From positions 1 through 22,338 of the IMG/VR virus record IMGVR_UViG_3300017762_000090: a stretch of 22,338 bases of DNA. One strand, given 5' to 3'. Of the stretch, positions 8,101 to 15,835 are shown in pieces. Numbering within the stretch: the stretch's first letter is position 1; the number at the start of each line of letters is the position of its first letter. This DNA is from a virus. A program made the translations under genes and the position numbers. The notes under the pieces were generated by a model. That model did no database searches. It had not been told where the DNA came from and saw only the letters and a list, made by a program, of their open reading frames with translations.

Positions 8101-9413
8101 GCAATATCGGCAACAGGATATGAGCCGACAGTGCCAGCCTCATAGTCCGCACGGGTCGGCGGCTCTAGCTCTGCAACAGCAGGTGGCTCTAGCGCTGTGT
8201 CTGGAACAATTTCGCCAGGAGCAGTTGCTTTGTAAATCGCTTCAATGTTTTCAACGCGCTCCTGCGTCTCAATAATTTCATCAGTTGCTTGCTGCAAGCG
8301 CTGCAAGCTATCGCTTGCCTCAAGCGTATTGACTTCAGCAATTAGGTCAGGCTCTGGCTTGCGGCCTGTTAGCCGCAGGGGAGGCTCTGCCGGCTGAGCT
8401 ACTGGCGTTGCTGCTACGTCAACTGCTGGCTGCTCTACTGCAGCCTTGTCTATTTCTTTTGCAAAATTGACTTGCGCAACTACACGGTCAACATGAGCGC
8501 CAACCAATTGCTTTTTAAGTATTCCAGATCGACGAGCGATTGGCCCGCCAACGGTTTCAAGGGCTCCGCCTAAAAGAGTGCCGGCAAAGATTCCTGAAAT
8601 GCCATTCTTTAAGCGCTGTATTGCGGCAGGATCGTCGTCGCTTGCAGCTAAGAAATTGTTGACAAAGCCTTCGGCAAATGTGCCGTCAGTCTTTGACTTG
8701 ATAAGCGCACCAGCGCTTTCAAAAGGATTTTCAAAAAAGTAATCGTTAACAAAGCCAGGGGCATAGCCCTCCTGCGCGCCTTGAATTAATCGTCCTAAAA
8801 ATCTTTGGCCTGAACCACTTGGGCCTGCTGCTTGGCTACTCCTTAATTTTGCTGCAGCTTTAGGCGCTATAGGAATAGCTGGCGGATTAATGCCAGACGC
8901 TTTCATAGCTTTGCCAATTGCTACGAATTGCAGTGCTGACGCGCCCATGTCAGCAATAAAATCCATTGCCGGATTGCCGCTGGGCTGATACAGCGGTTGA
9001 CCTGTATTTGGATTAGGTGGGTTTGGCTCAGCCTGCGTTGGCGGCCTAAGGCCCAGGCGTTCGGCAGCACCAAATCCACCAGGCTTATTAAGTTCGACCG
9101 CTGCAAAATTCTGCAGGTTTTGTCCTACTCGACCTGCCAATAGCTCACCAAAGTCACGCGGCAACGTACCTTCAGGGCCAAGAAGAACGCTGGCTGGGTC
9201 AGATATTGCGTTTTGCAAGACTTCGCCAATGTTGTAACCGGCTTCTTCCTGTGGCTGCTCAGCGGTTGGTTGCGACAGTTGCTCGATGACAGGCTGCACC
9301 GCCTCAACGACAGCCTCTGGATCGATCTGACCTTGCTCTGCTGGCGCTTCAGGCTCCATTACCTGAGGCATGGCAAACGAGTAAACGCCGTTTTCGTCTT
9401 GTACTAATGGCAT
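2181..9413 (-). CDS. Giant internal virion protein, gp16-like polyvalent protein with ParB-, zinc-protease- and ADP-ribosyltransferase-like domains
   Basis: This 2410-residue protein occupies the T7 gene 16 position (T7 gp16: 1318 residues) and is probably ejected ahead of the DNA. Residues 1-60 are acidic. About 145-300 contain a helical module (QGAQEGYAPGFVNDYFFENP, then DPAAIQRLKNGISGIFAGTL) typical of large phage polyvalent proteins. About 430-530 have a ParB-like motif (VVNGHNRLARALK, His492). About 960-1160 contain HEAFH (His1051-His1055) with a candidate third zinc ligand in EVQAMAF (Glu1101). About 1380-1530 resemble an ADP-ribosyltransferase: LQHATSEE (His1387), LGDGVYFTAS (Tyr1414) and PVDEVVIYDV (Glu1510). 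Residues 1600-2410 are helical, with LSAPRTHW, YPLAGVIYALPRGPVNIL and a hydrophobic stretch near 1980. No N-terminal transglycosylase is seen. Virion role is confident from position; the enzyme calls rest on motifs only. Confidence 0.9.
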   Translation of the reverse strand: MPLVQDENGVYSFAMPQVMEPEAPAEQGQIDPEAVVEAVQPVIEQLSQPTAEQPQEEAGYNIGEVLQNAISDPASVLLGPEGTLPRDFGELLAGRVGQNLQNFAAVELNKPGGFGAAERLGLRPPTQAEPNPPNPNTGQPLYQPSGNPAMDFIADMGASALQFVAIGKAMKASGINPPAIPIAPKAAAKLRSSQAAGPSGSGQRFLGRLIQGAQEGYAPGFVNDYFFENPFESAGALIKSKTDGTFAEGFVNNFLAASDDDPAAIQRLKNGISGIFAGTLLGGALETVGGPIARRSGILKKQLVGAHVDRVVAQVNFAKEIDKAAVEQPAVDVAATPVAQPAEPPLRLTGRKPEPDLIAEVNTLEASDSLQRLQQATDEIIETQERVENIEAIYKATAPGEIVPDTALEPPAVAELEPPTRADYEAGTVGSYPVADIAVDAQRFQFKEAGRLTKTGQSGSLADTTVFNADMANVISVWRDPADGKVYVVNGHNRLARALKADRQSINVRFMEAADAAEARIKGAMQNISEGNGTAVDAAKIMRESAMTAEDMIGQGMPIRNEAAEKLFLKAAPLSKLPQELFDQVARGDVTIDIGAAIGSSGGEEQVMRDLAAAAKKRKWSASKTAEAASIARFSQVEAVTDPNALALPGFDQLLSSDFSSQLEVRIAIRAQLKAEINALAAAASERKAGFLEAAGNVINVEASGAARQEAMQGAAVFNQRANMVGPLSELITELTSQVTPKKKAVTVVRENLQKLRAILQEEFQPAPRAEAPAPEPPQPKIDEAKLRKSLLHLPQEEFDRVLAQLQNAGGQITSNPSKINEPTIEQPVEPVAQPEAQPVTAPQSPPTVPFKYGSPRYRSTVLEWESDVDALIYSVTKKSGRPSKNSDKFIAYLQNELGLHDAVIQEAGARIRADLGAKATGDRYTVPDSGAWRDGGQLAELPPVSSTRGSGRLGQDYTGRSVLTSQEKSVMVQEITKVAGVDVNVEFVDRIEGQFTGAQARAYGGKKGQAYSASGMFLRGQKTADDLIKIAMFHKSNPLSFTRTLITAYHEAFHRLQDLFLTKGELQILGNADNEIRELAAKTVPEQAEAILSGKIGSKEVQAMAFSGWWKFGGDYQKATWAQPFAKISQIAEAAGNWLLGRGYQTWDDVFENAFQGDIAMRQAEQVADAGPQLAVQMPEPDEVSRKIAENMDALRKGEITIEELLQDDVRRYASPSGNTRYIELTSDELAASFDAVRRGITGDLDRAEFTGRDTFTDEQINGKAIEILSETGADIDRLIEMSDRALRGDLQAGDDLASIRATQILLDAANNDAAIAAISYGNATTSADKASAASKLYASINDSLKVGAAYAEMTRVAGQRLRVAQMVADPNILNSKLIPGVTLQHATSEEIGNAALAEGLQPTAGALGDGVYFTASSSGYEGMAGYGGALVEGSLQKDIKIMDLPSMDKDLADLLNDLDLGRMREGPNGLELTPAQKAGLQDYVTGLGYQGLRHEPEMIGRQGGPVDEVVIYDVNAANRVVGSNAEIVPPNQPGKSAAEQFVEATAAAGNMLDRVLPAEVVNAVKQNKSTGNVDDHMKALAEVAIQAKTDKKYRSNIANFMRDAAPGSGIAQNIRQWHVMSILSAPRTHWTMLLGSAFRAAGMPLGTAFGAATDATRLAAQGRFGEARIATRATGLAFRMYAKYVSNLNYALRLTGASFRHNEAFGNLGVDYVGMDRKIADQPKQGSLQDIEMQEIDEGQWYMDRNNPNFTAIAVNYIERATGGAAKGIKAIVGRPITMVDSFINGLVGPSAEWARLMDEQLERAEQIGIGKPGSKEVWNYANEEAERLLQKQFRDVTMPNGAVVKRGALTGIHAKNVMDYVAFTDPLKVVNEPRTYQMGIRKARQQGLTDPIDIDKHAYAYMKGGYEGPPAMSALWSPARAAGDFVNKYPLAGVIYALPRGPVNILKAAMRLTPGGGLLTDTLWRDLHSEDKFTRYKAVGDAALGTLAMSGGLALMQSDMIRVTGFDPTNWRERFTGAKATSTGYQGASIQFRVPYTDTFTPQIRLSALDSLATVLGMLGEFRETVENVPYEDAETASAQVHAAIWHTARELGPAKFNSQILEPFRRIIDLYSDAMENSKLGKKEGRVDPWVKYISTNLRAFMPSTFAAPRVGPQLKPPGPATDNPFLAIPLQTLQMIRMRMPGASKEFPPQRHPFTGAPIPMPQALGLNLIPEDQWFLRSATQMFSPTNAFVTRTLSDDPIDIELRRIHGQGSMETWWSDTAFGSDLPSRVLSPQELDRLEVLGTQVVRMTGTSPDPGGKLLAEEIRDLITKDITYKETPMGGNPEDRTRPSATYQSPRLTRIKAVWNRYAKQAKLLLAEESPALQAELRDAEQKRADNAYIKERTSLDIQRAAPAGPQSFIDALN

Positions 9414-9416
9414 CGT

Positions 9417-12239
9417 TTACTGGCCCCGCAGGAATCGCAATCCATTTTGATAGTGACCACCGCCAGGAAGCAAATCTTTCATTGCGCTGTTGACACTATT
9501 GCCATTGACGTCCTGTGCGTTCATGTAGTCCTCGCCGTTGGGGCCGCGGCCATCTGCATTGCCAACCAGGATCGCGGCATAAATGCGTTCCATGCCATCG
9601 CCAGGACGCACGCCCCTGTCAATTAGGTATTGCGCAGCAGCCATGGCTTGCTCCTCAAACGTGCTGGCAGCACTAACGTTGTATGTTCTTTGGTTGTCAG
9701 GGCTGAACTGGATTAAGCCGATATAACCAAGTTGATTTTTTTCTGCAGGGTCAAAGCTGCCAATTGTTTCGTAAGACATGGCAGCAGCTAGATCGTCAGG
9801 ACGAATCCCCACCCTTGCCGCTGCGCTAACAATTGCCTGAGCACGAGCGCTAGTGCCAATAATTGCGGGCGGCATTGAAGGCATTGCGTTGGCAGGTGCG
9901 CCGGGCAAGACGGAACCAATCAAGCCAACTCCTAAGCCAAGCATGCGATCAATCATTGACACCTCTTCTACGGGCTGTTGACGCTCTTGTAGTTCAACGT
10001 CAAATCCGCTAGCTGGAAACTGGGTGTCGAGAATATTTTGCACTTGATCTACAGGTATTTCGTTCTTAATTAGTTCACGTTCAAGAAACGTGCGCATGCC
10101 TCCGTAGGCATTAACTGCAGCAGAAATATGCGGGGGCAGTGATTGACCTAGCGCAGCCATATCAATAATTCCGTTAATAGCTTTTTTTGTAAATATGGGA
10201 AACGGTCCTTCAGCTGCCTGCTGCAAATTTTCCTGCAACTGTCTGTCACTTTGCTTGTTAAAATCTTGCTGCAAAGTATTGAGATCTTGATACTGGGCAA
10301 AGCCAGGATCAAGGCTGCTTGCTGCTAAGCCGTACTTGGCTGCGCCTTCGTCGCCCGCAAGCATGTTTGAGAATTGCTGCGGAAAAGCTGCCAATGCTTC
10401 GTCGCCGCCTTTTTCGTACAACTCACGCATTAACTCCATGCCGTCACGCGCCATCTCTGGGCGACGGATTGCAAACAATTGCTCTTCTTTGTCTGTAGAC
10501 GAGCCGCCAATGCTGCTAGCAGCTTTGCCTGCGTCTTTGTATTGACTAAGGCGTAGGTTGATTAGTTCTCTCATTGTTTTTTGCGCAGCCTTGTAACGGC
10601 CTTCGCGCATTGCTCGCAATTGTTTTAAGCGGCTGCCACCAGCGGTTGGGCTAATAAGACGTTGCTCAATAGCTTGCGATATTTTTGCTTCAAGTTCTTC
10701 AACGCCACGGGCAGCAGGATCGTCAGCAATTTTGCCCATCTGCATTTCTACGTCTGTAAAGAAATCAGCTTGCGCGTCTGCTCGCCAAATTTTTGGAATG
10801 TTAGTAGTGGCTGTATTAAATTTACTCATAACACTTGCCCGCAATAAATCTTGTCCTTGAAGTTCAGAAAATAATTTTGCTTGCACTTCTGCTTTCTTGT
10901 CTTCGTACTCCGTCAATGATTCTTCGGTTGGCAAGCCGTCAGAATCAAACTTAATAACGCTATTTACTTCGGATAATGCTTTGGCGTAAATTTGCTCTAC
11001 GTCTAAATCTTGTTGATTTTTTTTCTTAGTTTTAATATCAGATGTTCTTGTGTTCCACTGGCGCCGCAATGTTTGCAGATCTTGCGCATCCATCTGATTG
11101 ATGTATCGCAATTTGTCGTTAACAGTGCCGTCTGCCTTAATGCGATCAGCTACTGGACCTACCATTAACGTGCCAAGCGTTTCAAGTACCTCGTCAAAAG
11201 ACTTTGGCCTATTAGTTGAATTGTTGAGCGCTGCAACAGCATCAGATATAAAATCTTTGCGCAAGTCATCTACCTTGCTTAAAGATAAATTTGGGATGCC
11301 TTTAGGGCCAATGTTTTCAAAAAATTCTTGAAACTCTTCTGCAACATCAGCACTAGTCATTGTGCTGCCCGGTCGTTGCGCAGCGGCAATTGTGGTGTTA
11401 ATTACAATATTGCCTTGCGTTCTTATTTCGCCAAGCTGGTAATCCATGTGCTGCTTGGCTTGCGTTCCCTTTGCGCCAGCAATTGCCTGGATAATTGTTG
11501 GCATAACCTTGCGGGCTTCAGACGGCGTTAGCACGCGATCGCCATACAATTCTTGCTGCACGATTTGCATGAACTCTGAACTTTCCGGCTTAAGAGAGCG
11601 CAGCTCAATTTCATTGCCATTGGCAAGCGTGACAGTTGGATTGCCGCTTACAAACGCACTAAGTTGATGCGCTCGGCTTTGTACTTCTAAACGATTAAGC
11701 GTGCTTTCAAAATATGGATTGTTATCAATCTTGGCCTGGTATCTAATTAAAGCGTCTTCTGCTTCTTTCCGTTGCTGCGGTGTTGCGTTTTCATCTGTAG
11801 CCGCCTGCTCCATCTGGCGAAAATTGCTACGCAGCTTGTTGTTTGTTGTAGACCCAAACAGCGTGCCAGCTGCCGCTTGCTCAGCTTCAAGTTTTAGTCG
11901 CTCTGTTTCACGCTGCTTTTGACCAAGAATGTTTGTCGTCAAGCCTTTTAAGCCTGTATCAAAATCACCAAGCGATTGAGCAAGCCTTTGCAAATCGCTA
12001 ACGCTTGTAGGCTCTGGCTCGGTTTGCATGGCACCAAGCTTTACGGGGCCAGGTGCGCGCAGCTCTGCCGGCGTTGAAAAGGTGTCAACAACTGACGCCT
12101 GTGGCTGCAACCGTGGCGGCTCAATGCCACTGAATTGAATAGGAGCGCTGCCTGACTGTTGGTCGCCTAAGCCAACCGTGCGCTTTGAGCTGCGACGGTT
12201 GGTGTTGCCAGTGGCTTTGCCAAGTGAAAGTTTTGCCAT
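9417..12239 (-). CDS. Internal virion protein C, T7 gp15-like, with C-terminal lysozyme-like domain
   Basis: This is an ejection-core protein of 940 residues (T7 gp15: 747). It starts with a basic linker, then a Pro-rich segment ending in DTFSTPAEL, a pattern common in gp15 relatives. A long helical body follows (about residues 80-740) with charged coiled-coil stretches such as LGQKQRETERLKLEAEQ. Residues 755-795 include a hydrophobic Gly/Pro/Met linker. Residues 795-940 look like a lysozyme or lytic transglycosylase domain: MSYETIGSFDPAEKN carries the candidate catalytic Glu824, and GYIGLIQFSPDN follows 20 residues later, as in SLT-type enzymes. This domain would locally open peptidoglycan during ejection. 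In T7 the corresponding activity is at the N-terminus of gp16. It lies between the gp14- and gp16-like genes, in T7 order. Confidence 0.88.
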   Translation of the reverse strand: MAKLSLGKATGNTNRRSSKRTVGLGDQQSGSAPIQFSGIEPPRLQPQASVVDTFSTPAELRAPGPVKLGAMQTEPEPTSVSDLQRLAQSLGDFDTGLKGLTTNILGQKQRETERLKLEAEQAAAGTLFGSTTNNKLRSNFRQMEQAATDENATPQQRKEAEDALIRYQAKIDNNPYFESTLNRLEVQSRAHQLSAFVSGNPTVTLANGNEIELRSLKPESSEFMQIVQQELYGDRVLTPSEARKVMPTIIQAIAGAKGTQAKQHMDYQLGEIRTQGNIVINTTIAAAQRPGSTMTSADVAEEFQEFFENIGPKGIPNLSLSKVDDLRKDFISDAVAALNNSTNRPKSFDEVLETLGTLMVGPVADRIKADGTVNDKLRYINQMDAQDLQTLRRQWNTRTSDIKTKKKNQQDLDVEQIYAKALSEVNSVIKFDSDGLPTEESLTEYEDKKAEVQAKLFSELQGQDLLRASVMSKFNTATTNIPKIWRADAQADFFTDVEMQMGKIADDPAARGVEELEAKISQAIEQRLISPTAGGSRLKQLRAMREGRYKAAQKTMRELINLRLSQYKDAGKAASSIGGSSTDKEEQLFAIRRPEMARDGMELMRELYEKGGDEALAAFPQQFSNMLAGDEGAAKYGLAASSLDPGFAQYQDLNTLQQDFNKQSDRQLQENLQQAAEGPFPIFTKKAINGIIDMAALGQSLPPHISAAVNAYGGMRTFLERELIKNEIPVDQVQNILDTQFPASGFDVELQERQQPVEEVSMIDRMLGLGVGLIGSVLPGAPANAMPSMPPAIIGTSARAQAIVSAAARVGIRPDDLAAAMSYETIGSFDPAEKNQLGYIGLIQFSPDNQRTYNVSAASTFEEQAMAAAQYLIDRGVRPGDGMERIYAAILVGNADGRGPNGEDYMNAQDVNGNSVNSAMKDLLPGGGHYQNGLRFLRGQ

Positions 12240-12241
12240 GG

Positions 12242-12946
12242 TTAAGACCTAATGTACTTGCCGCCTTTCCACTCAAAGCCAGCGTCTTTAATGCCACCTG
12301 CAACGCCAAGGCCAGTGCTGACACCGCCAATCGCAGAATTAACGCCAGACAAAATGTATGGCGTACTGCTCGGCGCCGCCCTCTTAATAGGCTCTATTGG
12401 ATCAAGCACTGTCTGCTCAATATACGGAGTAACGCTTGCCACTCTGTTGGCTCTTGTTATTGCTGCTGTTCGTTTCTGTTGGTCTGAGCTTCTTCCAACG
12501 AAAGCAAGATTAGTGTCGCTGTAATAATCAAATTGAGCGCGTTCTCGGTCCACATCCGCAAGCAAGCTATCGATAACGTTGCCGACACGGCCTGAGGCCA
12601 AGACAGTGCCGCGCTGTTCAGCTGCTTCCAGAGCTGCCCCTCGTTTCTGTTGAGCCGTCGCTTGCTGTTGTTCCATGTAAGCAAGGTTGACCTGCCGGAT
12701 ATTACTGGCCTCCACCATCCTGGCCAACTCTTCGTTTTGCTGCATCTGCTGGTTGCGAGCCAACGCTTTTTGCGCTTCGTTGTCGCGCGATGCCTGAGCG
12801 CTTAATTTGCTGTATTGAAACTGCTGCTCAGCTACTCGGTTTTGGTATGCAACAGCCTGCCTTTGCGCTTGATATTGAGCCGAAGCCTGGGCAATGCCTA
12901 GACCTGCGCTAACGACACCAAGCGTGATAGATACGGGATCACACAT
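12242..12946 (-). CDS. Internal virion protein B, T7 gp14-like
   Basis: T7 gp14 is an ejection protein that forms the outer-membrane channel when DNA enters the cell. This copy has 234 residues (T7: 196). It begins MCDPVSITLGVVSAGLGIAQ, a short hydrophobic Ala/Gly segment shared with gp14 relatives of aquatic podoviruses. A long Gln/Ala-rich coiled coil follows (about residues 24-110, with QYQAQRQAVAYQNRVAEQQF). ASGRVGNVIDSLLADVDRERAQFDY is the most conserved family region. A glycine-rich hydrophobic segment near the end (SAIGGVSTGLGVAGGI) may insert in membrane. GAGGAT lies nine bases before the ATG, one of the better ribosome sites here. The next gene starts two bases after the stop. Confidence 0.88.
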   Translation of the reverse strand: MCDPVSITLGVVSAGLGIAQASAQYQAQRQAVAYQNRVAEQQFQYSKLSAQASRDNEAQKALARNQQMQQNEELARMVEASNIRQVNLAYMEQQQATAQQKRGAALEAAEQRGTVLASGRVGNVIDSLLADVDRERAQFDYYSDTNLAFVGRSSDQQKRTAAITRANRVASVTPYIEQTVLDPIEPIKRAAPSSTPYILSGVNSAIGGVSTGLGVAGGIKDAGFEWKGGKYIRS

Positions 12947-12948
12947 GA

Positions 12949-13473
12949 TTAGATCCTCACAAATTCATAGAACGTGCGTTGCTGTGGTCCAAAGTCGTCG
13001 TGTTGGTTAATGAAAGTAAATCCCATCCAGCGCAACCAACGCAAGTGAACAGTGTTGCGGGCGTCTACAAAGTTGAACAGCACCGGATACTTGGACTGCA
13101 AATCTGCAAGATGGATCCGCGACTGCCGCAAAAACTCCCATTTGTCTGCAACGTCAGTCAGCATTTCGCATCGACCCAGCATCCAAATTCGACCCGCTGT
13201 TGAGCCGTCAGGGACGACACCCCACATGCCAATTGCACGACCATGGCGGCCGACAATAGTCATGCAAGGCTTGCTCATAAAGAAAGAGTAAAGCAAAGAC
13301 TGATGTGGCGTAAGCCCTGACTGGGCCATTACTTCTTCAACATCAGGCCGGCGCATGCCATCAGCGACGTAAGTCACGTCATTAATGACAGAAGGTCTTT
13401 GATAGGCGCGGGTTACAGCCTGTTGGCTCGGCTGTGATACCACCCTTCCCATTCGGCCGATTGCACTCTGCAT
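12949..13473 (-). CDS. gp13-like internal or morphogenesis protein (GNAT-fold type)
   Basis: This gene is 174 residues as annotated from the first ATG. T7 gp13 is 138 residues, and its family begins near a segment like NDVTYVADGMRRPDVEEVM, which here lies at residues 31-49. The true start may therefore be downstream of 13473, for example the ATG at 13452. Later segments MWGVVPDGSTAGRIWMLGRCEM, HLADLQSKYPVLFNFVDARN and LRWLRWMGFTF follow the acyltransferase-like fold seen in gp13 relatives: a beta strand, a helix, then a terminal WMGF motif. T7 gp13 is needed for virion maturation and correct internal core loading. Enzymatic activity is uncertain. No Shine-Dalgarno precedes either candidate start. 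It ends two bases before the gp14-like start. Confidence 0.82.
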   Translation of the reverse strand: MQSAIGRMGRVVSQPSQQAVTRAYQRPSVINDVTYVADGMRRPDVEEVMAQSGLTPHQSLLYSFFMSKPCMTIVGRHGRAIGMWGVVPDGSTAGRIWMLGRCEMLTDVADKWEFLRQSRIHLADLQSKYPVLFNFVDARNTVHLRWLRWMGFTFINQHDDFGPQQRTFYEFVRI

Positions 13474-15833
13474 GGTAGCGGGCTATCGCTAAACAATTCA
13501 ATTTTCGCCTCTGTATTGCGTGCCATTACAGGGGCGCGGAAGGATCCGGTACGCAATGCAGGGCTACCAAGGGGGAACTGGCCGCTACCAGTAGTTGTGG
13601 CATTGAATGGATAAATCTGTGTTGATCGGTCCTGCGGGGTGATCTTGAGATCAAAGTGCGACGTCTCGTCAAAAATTACTGTCCAAGTACGCAGTTGCAG
13701 GTGCGGGCCAGCCACAACGGCTAAGCCGCCACCAGGCGGTTGCTCTTTTAGGTACGGCGTTGAGAACTCGTAATTCATTTCAAACAATTCCCCAACAAAA
13801 AACTTTGCGCTAGTCAGGTCGCCGCGAACAACCATGGTGCCGTTTCCGCCTGCGCCGCCTGTAGCTGTCTCGCTAATTGGAGAAATGACGACACCGTGAT
13901 TAATGGTGTTGCCCGTTGCTGCTCGACCAACCACTACCATCGTGCCGGTGTTAGCCATTGGGTACGGCAGTGTGATCGTGGATTGCACGTCTAAGCCTGA
14001 TGGATTGGTTAGCGCAACGCTGCATTGAGCCTCTGTCGTCTTGCGATCAAGCAAAATTTCAAACGTGCTATCAACGTCAACGTTTTCAGGGCGCAATGAT
14101 GTTTTTTCTAAATAGACGCCGTCACTACATTGAACTACGGCGTACATGTCGCTGTCTAAAATTGATACGCCAATAATGCTTTTGTTGGCCGCAACTTCCC
14201 AATACGACCAAGACGATTGCAGTTTGGTGTCATCTTCAAAGAAAAACTTGTAGAGATACAGTCGCCGCGGTTGATCTTTGCTCAGCATCACAATTGCCTC
14301 TTCCGACACAGAAGCAGTCAAGTTGACCAAATTGGCAGGAATAAATTTAGGAACTGACGACGTTACTTCCTCTGACAAAGGAACTGGGCCGCTGGCGTCA
14401 GGCAGGAAAAACTCGCGCAGTCCTGCAAACGTACCCTTTGGAATACCGAAATAAACCGTGCGGCCAACGCCTACAGGGTCAACACCGTCTAGCTGGTCAA
14501 ACGTTGTCGTAGCCGTAACTGTTGCTGTTTTGGGCGTAAGCGACGTACCAAGTGCTGTGGCGCCAGTGTCTAGACGAAACTGGCCATGGCGACTGAACAG
14601 CAGCAAAGTATTAGCAAACGCCAAACTGCTAACTAAGAAATTAATTTCTTGGCCACCAGTGCTGATATCAATAGGATCTGAGTCAATAACTGTTTGCACA
14701 GTTTCTGGCCAAAATCTGTCGTAAGCGTCAGAGGCAGACAGGATCACATTTTCATCTGCCAATAACACCAGACGGTTGCGAAATGTGTTTATGTTTTTTA
14801 TTTGGCTGCCAACAAATGTTGGGTTAGGCGCGGTAAGTGCATCGCCCGCAGATCTGCCGGTCCAAGCAAATTCTTGAAAAGTAAACGTGCCGTTTGCGTT
14901 GCGAATCAACACATGCGGCATTGTATTGGTGTCAAACAAATACTGAATGTTTGGCGCTACCGTTTCACGCCATACTCCAGGACCAAAGCCGCTGCCGGCT
15001 GACGCTACAAATTGAACGTAGTAATCATCAAAGCTAGTGCTGGCAGAGCCCTGAATTTCAACAATAAAGTTGTGCTCTGCAATTGTTGGCAGGTCTGTAA
15101 TGTCGTTGACCGTACCTTTAATAGATGAGGTTGATGCTGCAGTCGCTGTGTCGCTGCTACTTAAGGTGTAATCACCTCCATCGTCTTTGGTAATCCGAAT
15201 AATGTAATCGTCGTTAGTAACAGTAAAGCCACTAATTGTATTTAATTTTGTCGCTAGATCGTTAGCAATAGTAATCGTGTCAGGCGCTGAACCGCTTGTG
15301 CCACCAGTCGTGTGGGTCTTGACTGTGCCGTTTAGGTTGACGCGATAAGTAGTGTCGTAGTCGGCCGACTTGATGAACACCATGGACTTGGTGCCCCAGT
15401 TGTACGACAGGCTTGACGTGTTCATAGCAACCGTCTTTTCACGGTTGACGATGAAGGTATAGTCAGCAATCGATGCAACCCGGAATTGCTCACTGGGCTC
15501 GCCAGTGACATCCAAGTAATTTGTGCCGTCTGGCGTGCTGATGGTCTTGACTGACCCGTCCAAGCCAAAGACTTTGATAGCACCGTCCTGAATTAGGACT
15601 AGGTATTGAATCGTGCCGTCACGGTCAACAATGTGCGTGAAGGGCCTAGTAGAGCCTGCGCTGCCCGTAAACAAACGCGCAAGGTGATCCATCGACGGGC
15701 GCTTCTTCAGCCCTTCTACAGGGCTAGACATGCAATTAACGACAGCCTCTGCTTGCGATGACAGGCGCAAGGCAGCAGGTTGCTGGCTAACCCCGTTAAT
15801 CAAGTTCGGGATCGAGCTGCTGATTAAAGGCAT
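13413..15833 (-). CDS. Tail tubular protein B (nozzle), T7 gp12-like
   Basis: This protein makes the hexameric nozzle of the short tail, to which the fibres attach. It has 806 residues against 794 in T7 gp12. The N-terminus (SSIPNLINGVSQQPAALRL, then VEGLKKRPS) is the classic family signature. Further features are the repeated WSYWEV- and FLLDRK-like beta-rich segments, NTFRNRLVLLADENVILSAS and a C-terminus ending RVQSAEWEGWYHSRANRL. The ending is typical of the family, where the last residues form part of the nozzle. No clear Shine-Dalgarno precedes the ATG. The 3' end overlaps the start of the gp13-like gene by 61 bases if that gene begins at its first ATG. Confidence 0.94.
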   Translation of the reverse strand: MPLISSSIPNLINGVSQQPAALRLSSQAEAVVNCMSSPVEGLKKRPSMDHLARLFTGSAGSTRPFTHIVDRDGTIQYLVLIQDGAIKVFGLDGSVKTISTPDGTNYLDVTGEPSEQFRVASIADYTFIVNREKTVAMNTSSLSYNWGTKSMVFIKSADYDTTYRVNLNGTVKTHTTGGTSGSAPDTITIANDLATKLNTISGFTVTNDDYIIRITKDDGGDYTLSSSDTATAASTSSIKGTVNDITDLPTIAEHNFIVEIQGSASTSFDDYYVQFVASAGSGFGPGVWRETVAPNIQYLFDTNTMPHVLIRNANGTFTFQEFAWTGRSAGDALTAPNPTFVGSQIKNINTFRNRLVLLADENVILSASDAYDRFWPETVQTVIDSDPIDISTGGQEINFLVSSLAFANTLLLFSRHGQFRLDTGATALGTSLTPKTATVTATTTFDQLDGVDPVGVGRTVYFGIPKGTFAGLREFFLPDASGPVPLSEEVTSSVPKFIPANLVNLTASVSEEAIVMLSKDQPRRLYLYKFFFEDDTKLQSSWSYWEVAANKSIIGVSILDSDMYAVVQCSDGVYLEKTSLRPENVDVDSTFEILLDRKTTEAQCSVALTNPSGLDVQSTITLPYPMANTGTMVVVGRAATGNTINHGVVISPISETATGGAGGNGTMVVRGDLTSAKFFVGELFEMNYEFSTPYLKEQPPGGGLAVVAGPHLQLRTWTVIFDETSHFDLKITPQDRSTQIYPFNATTTGSGQFPLGSPALRTGSFRAPVMARNTEAKIELFSDSPLPCRVQSAEWEGWYHSRANRL

Positions 15834-15835
15834 GG

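Noticed and set aside
6642-11542. Two copies of GCGATCGC (6642-6649 and 11535-11542), the HIP1 octamer common in cyanobacteria
   Set aside because: Two copies in 22 kb is only slightly above chance and far below the density in HIP1-rich cyanobacteria, so it does not identify the host.
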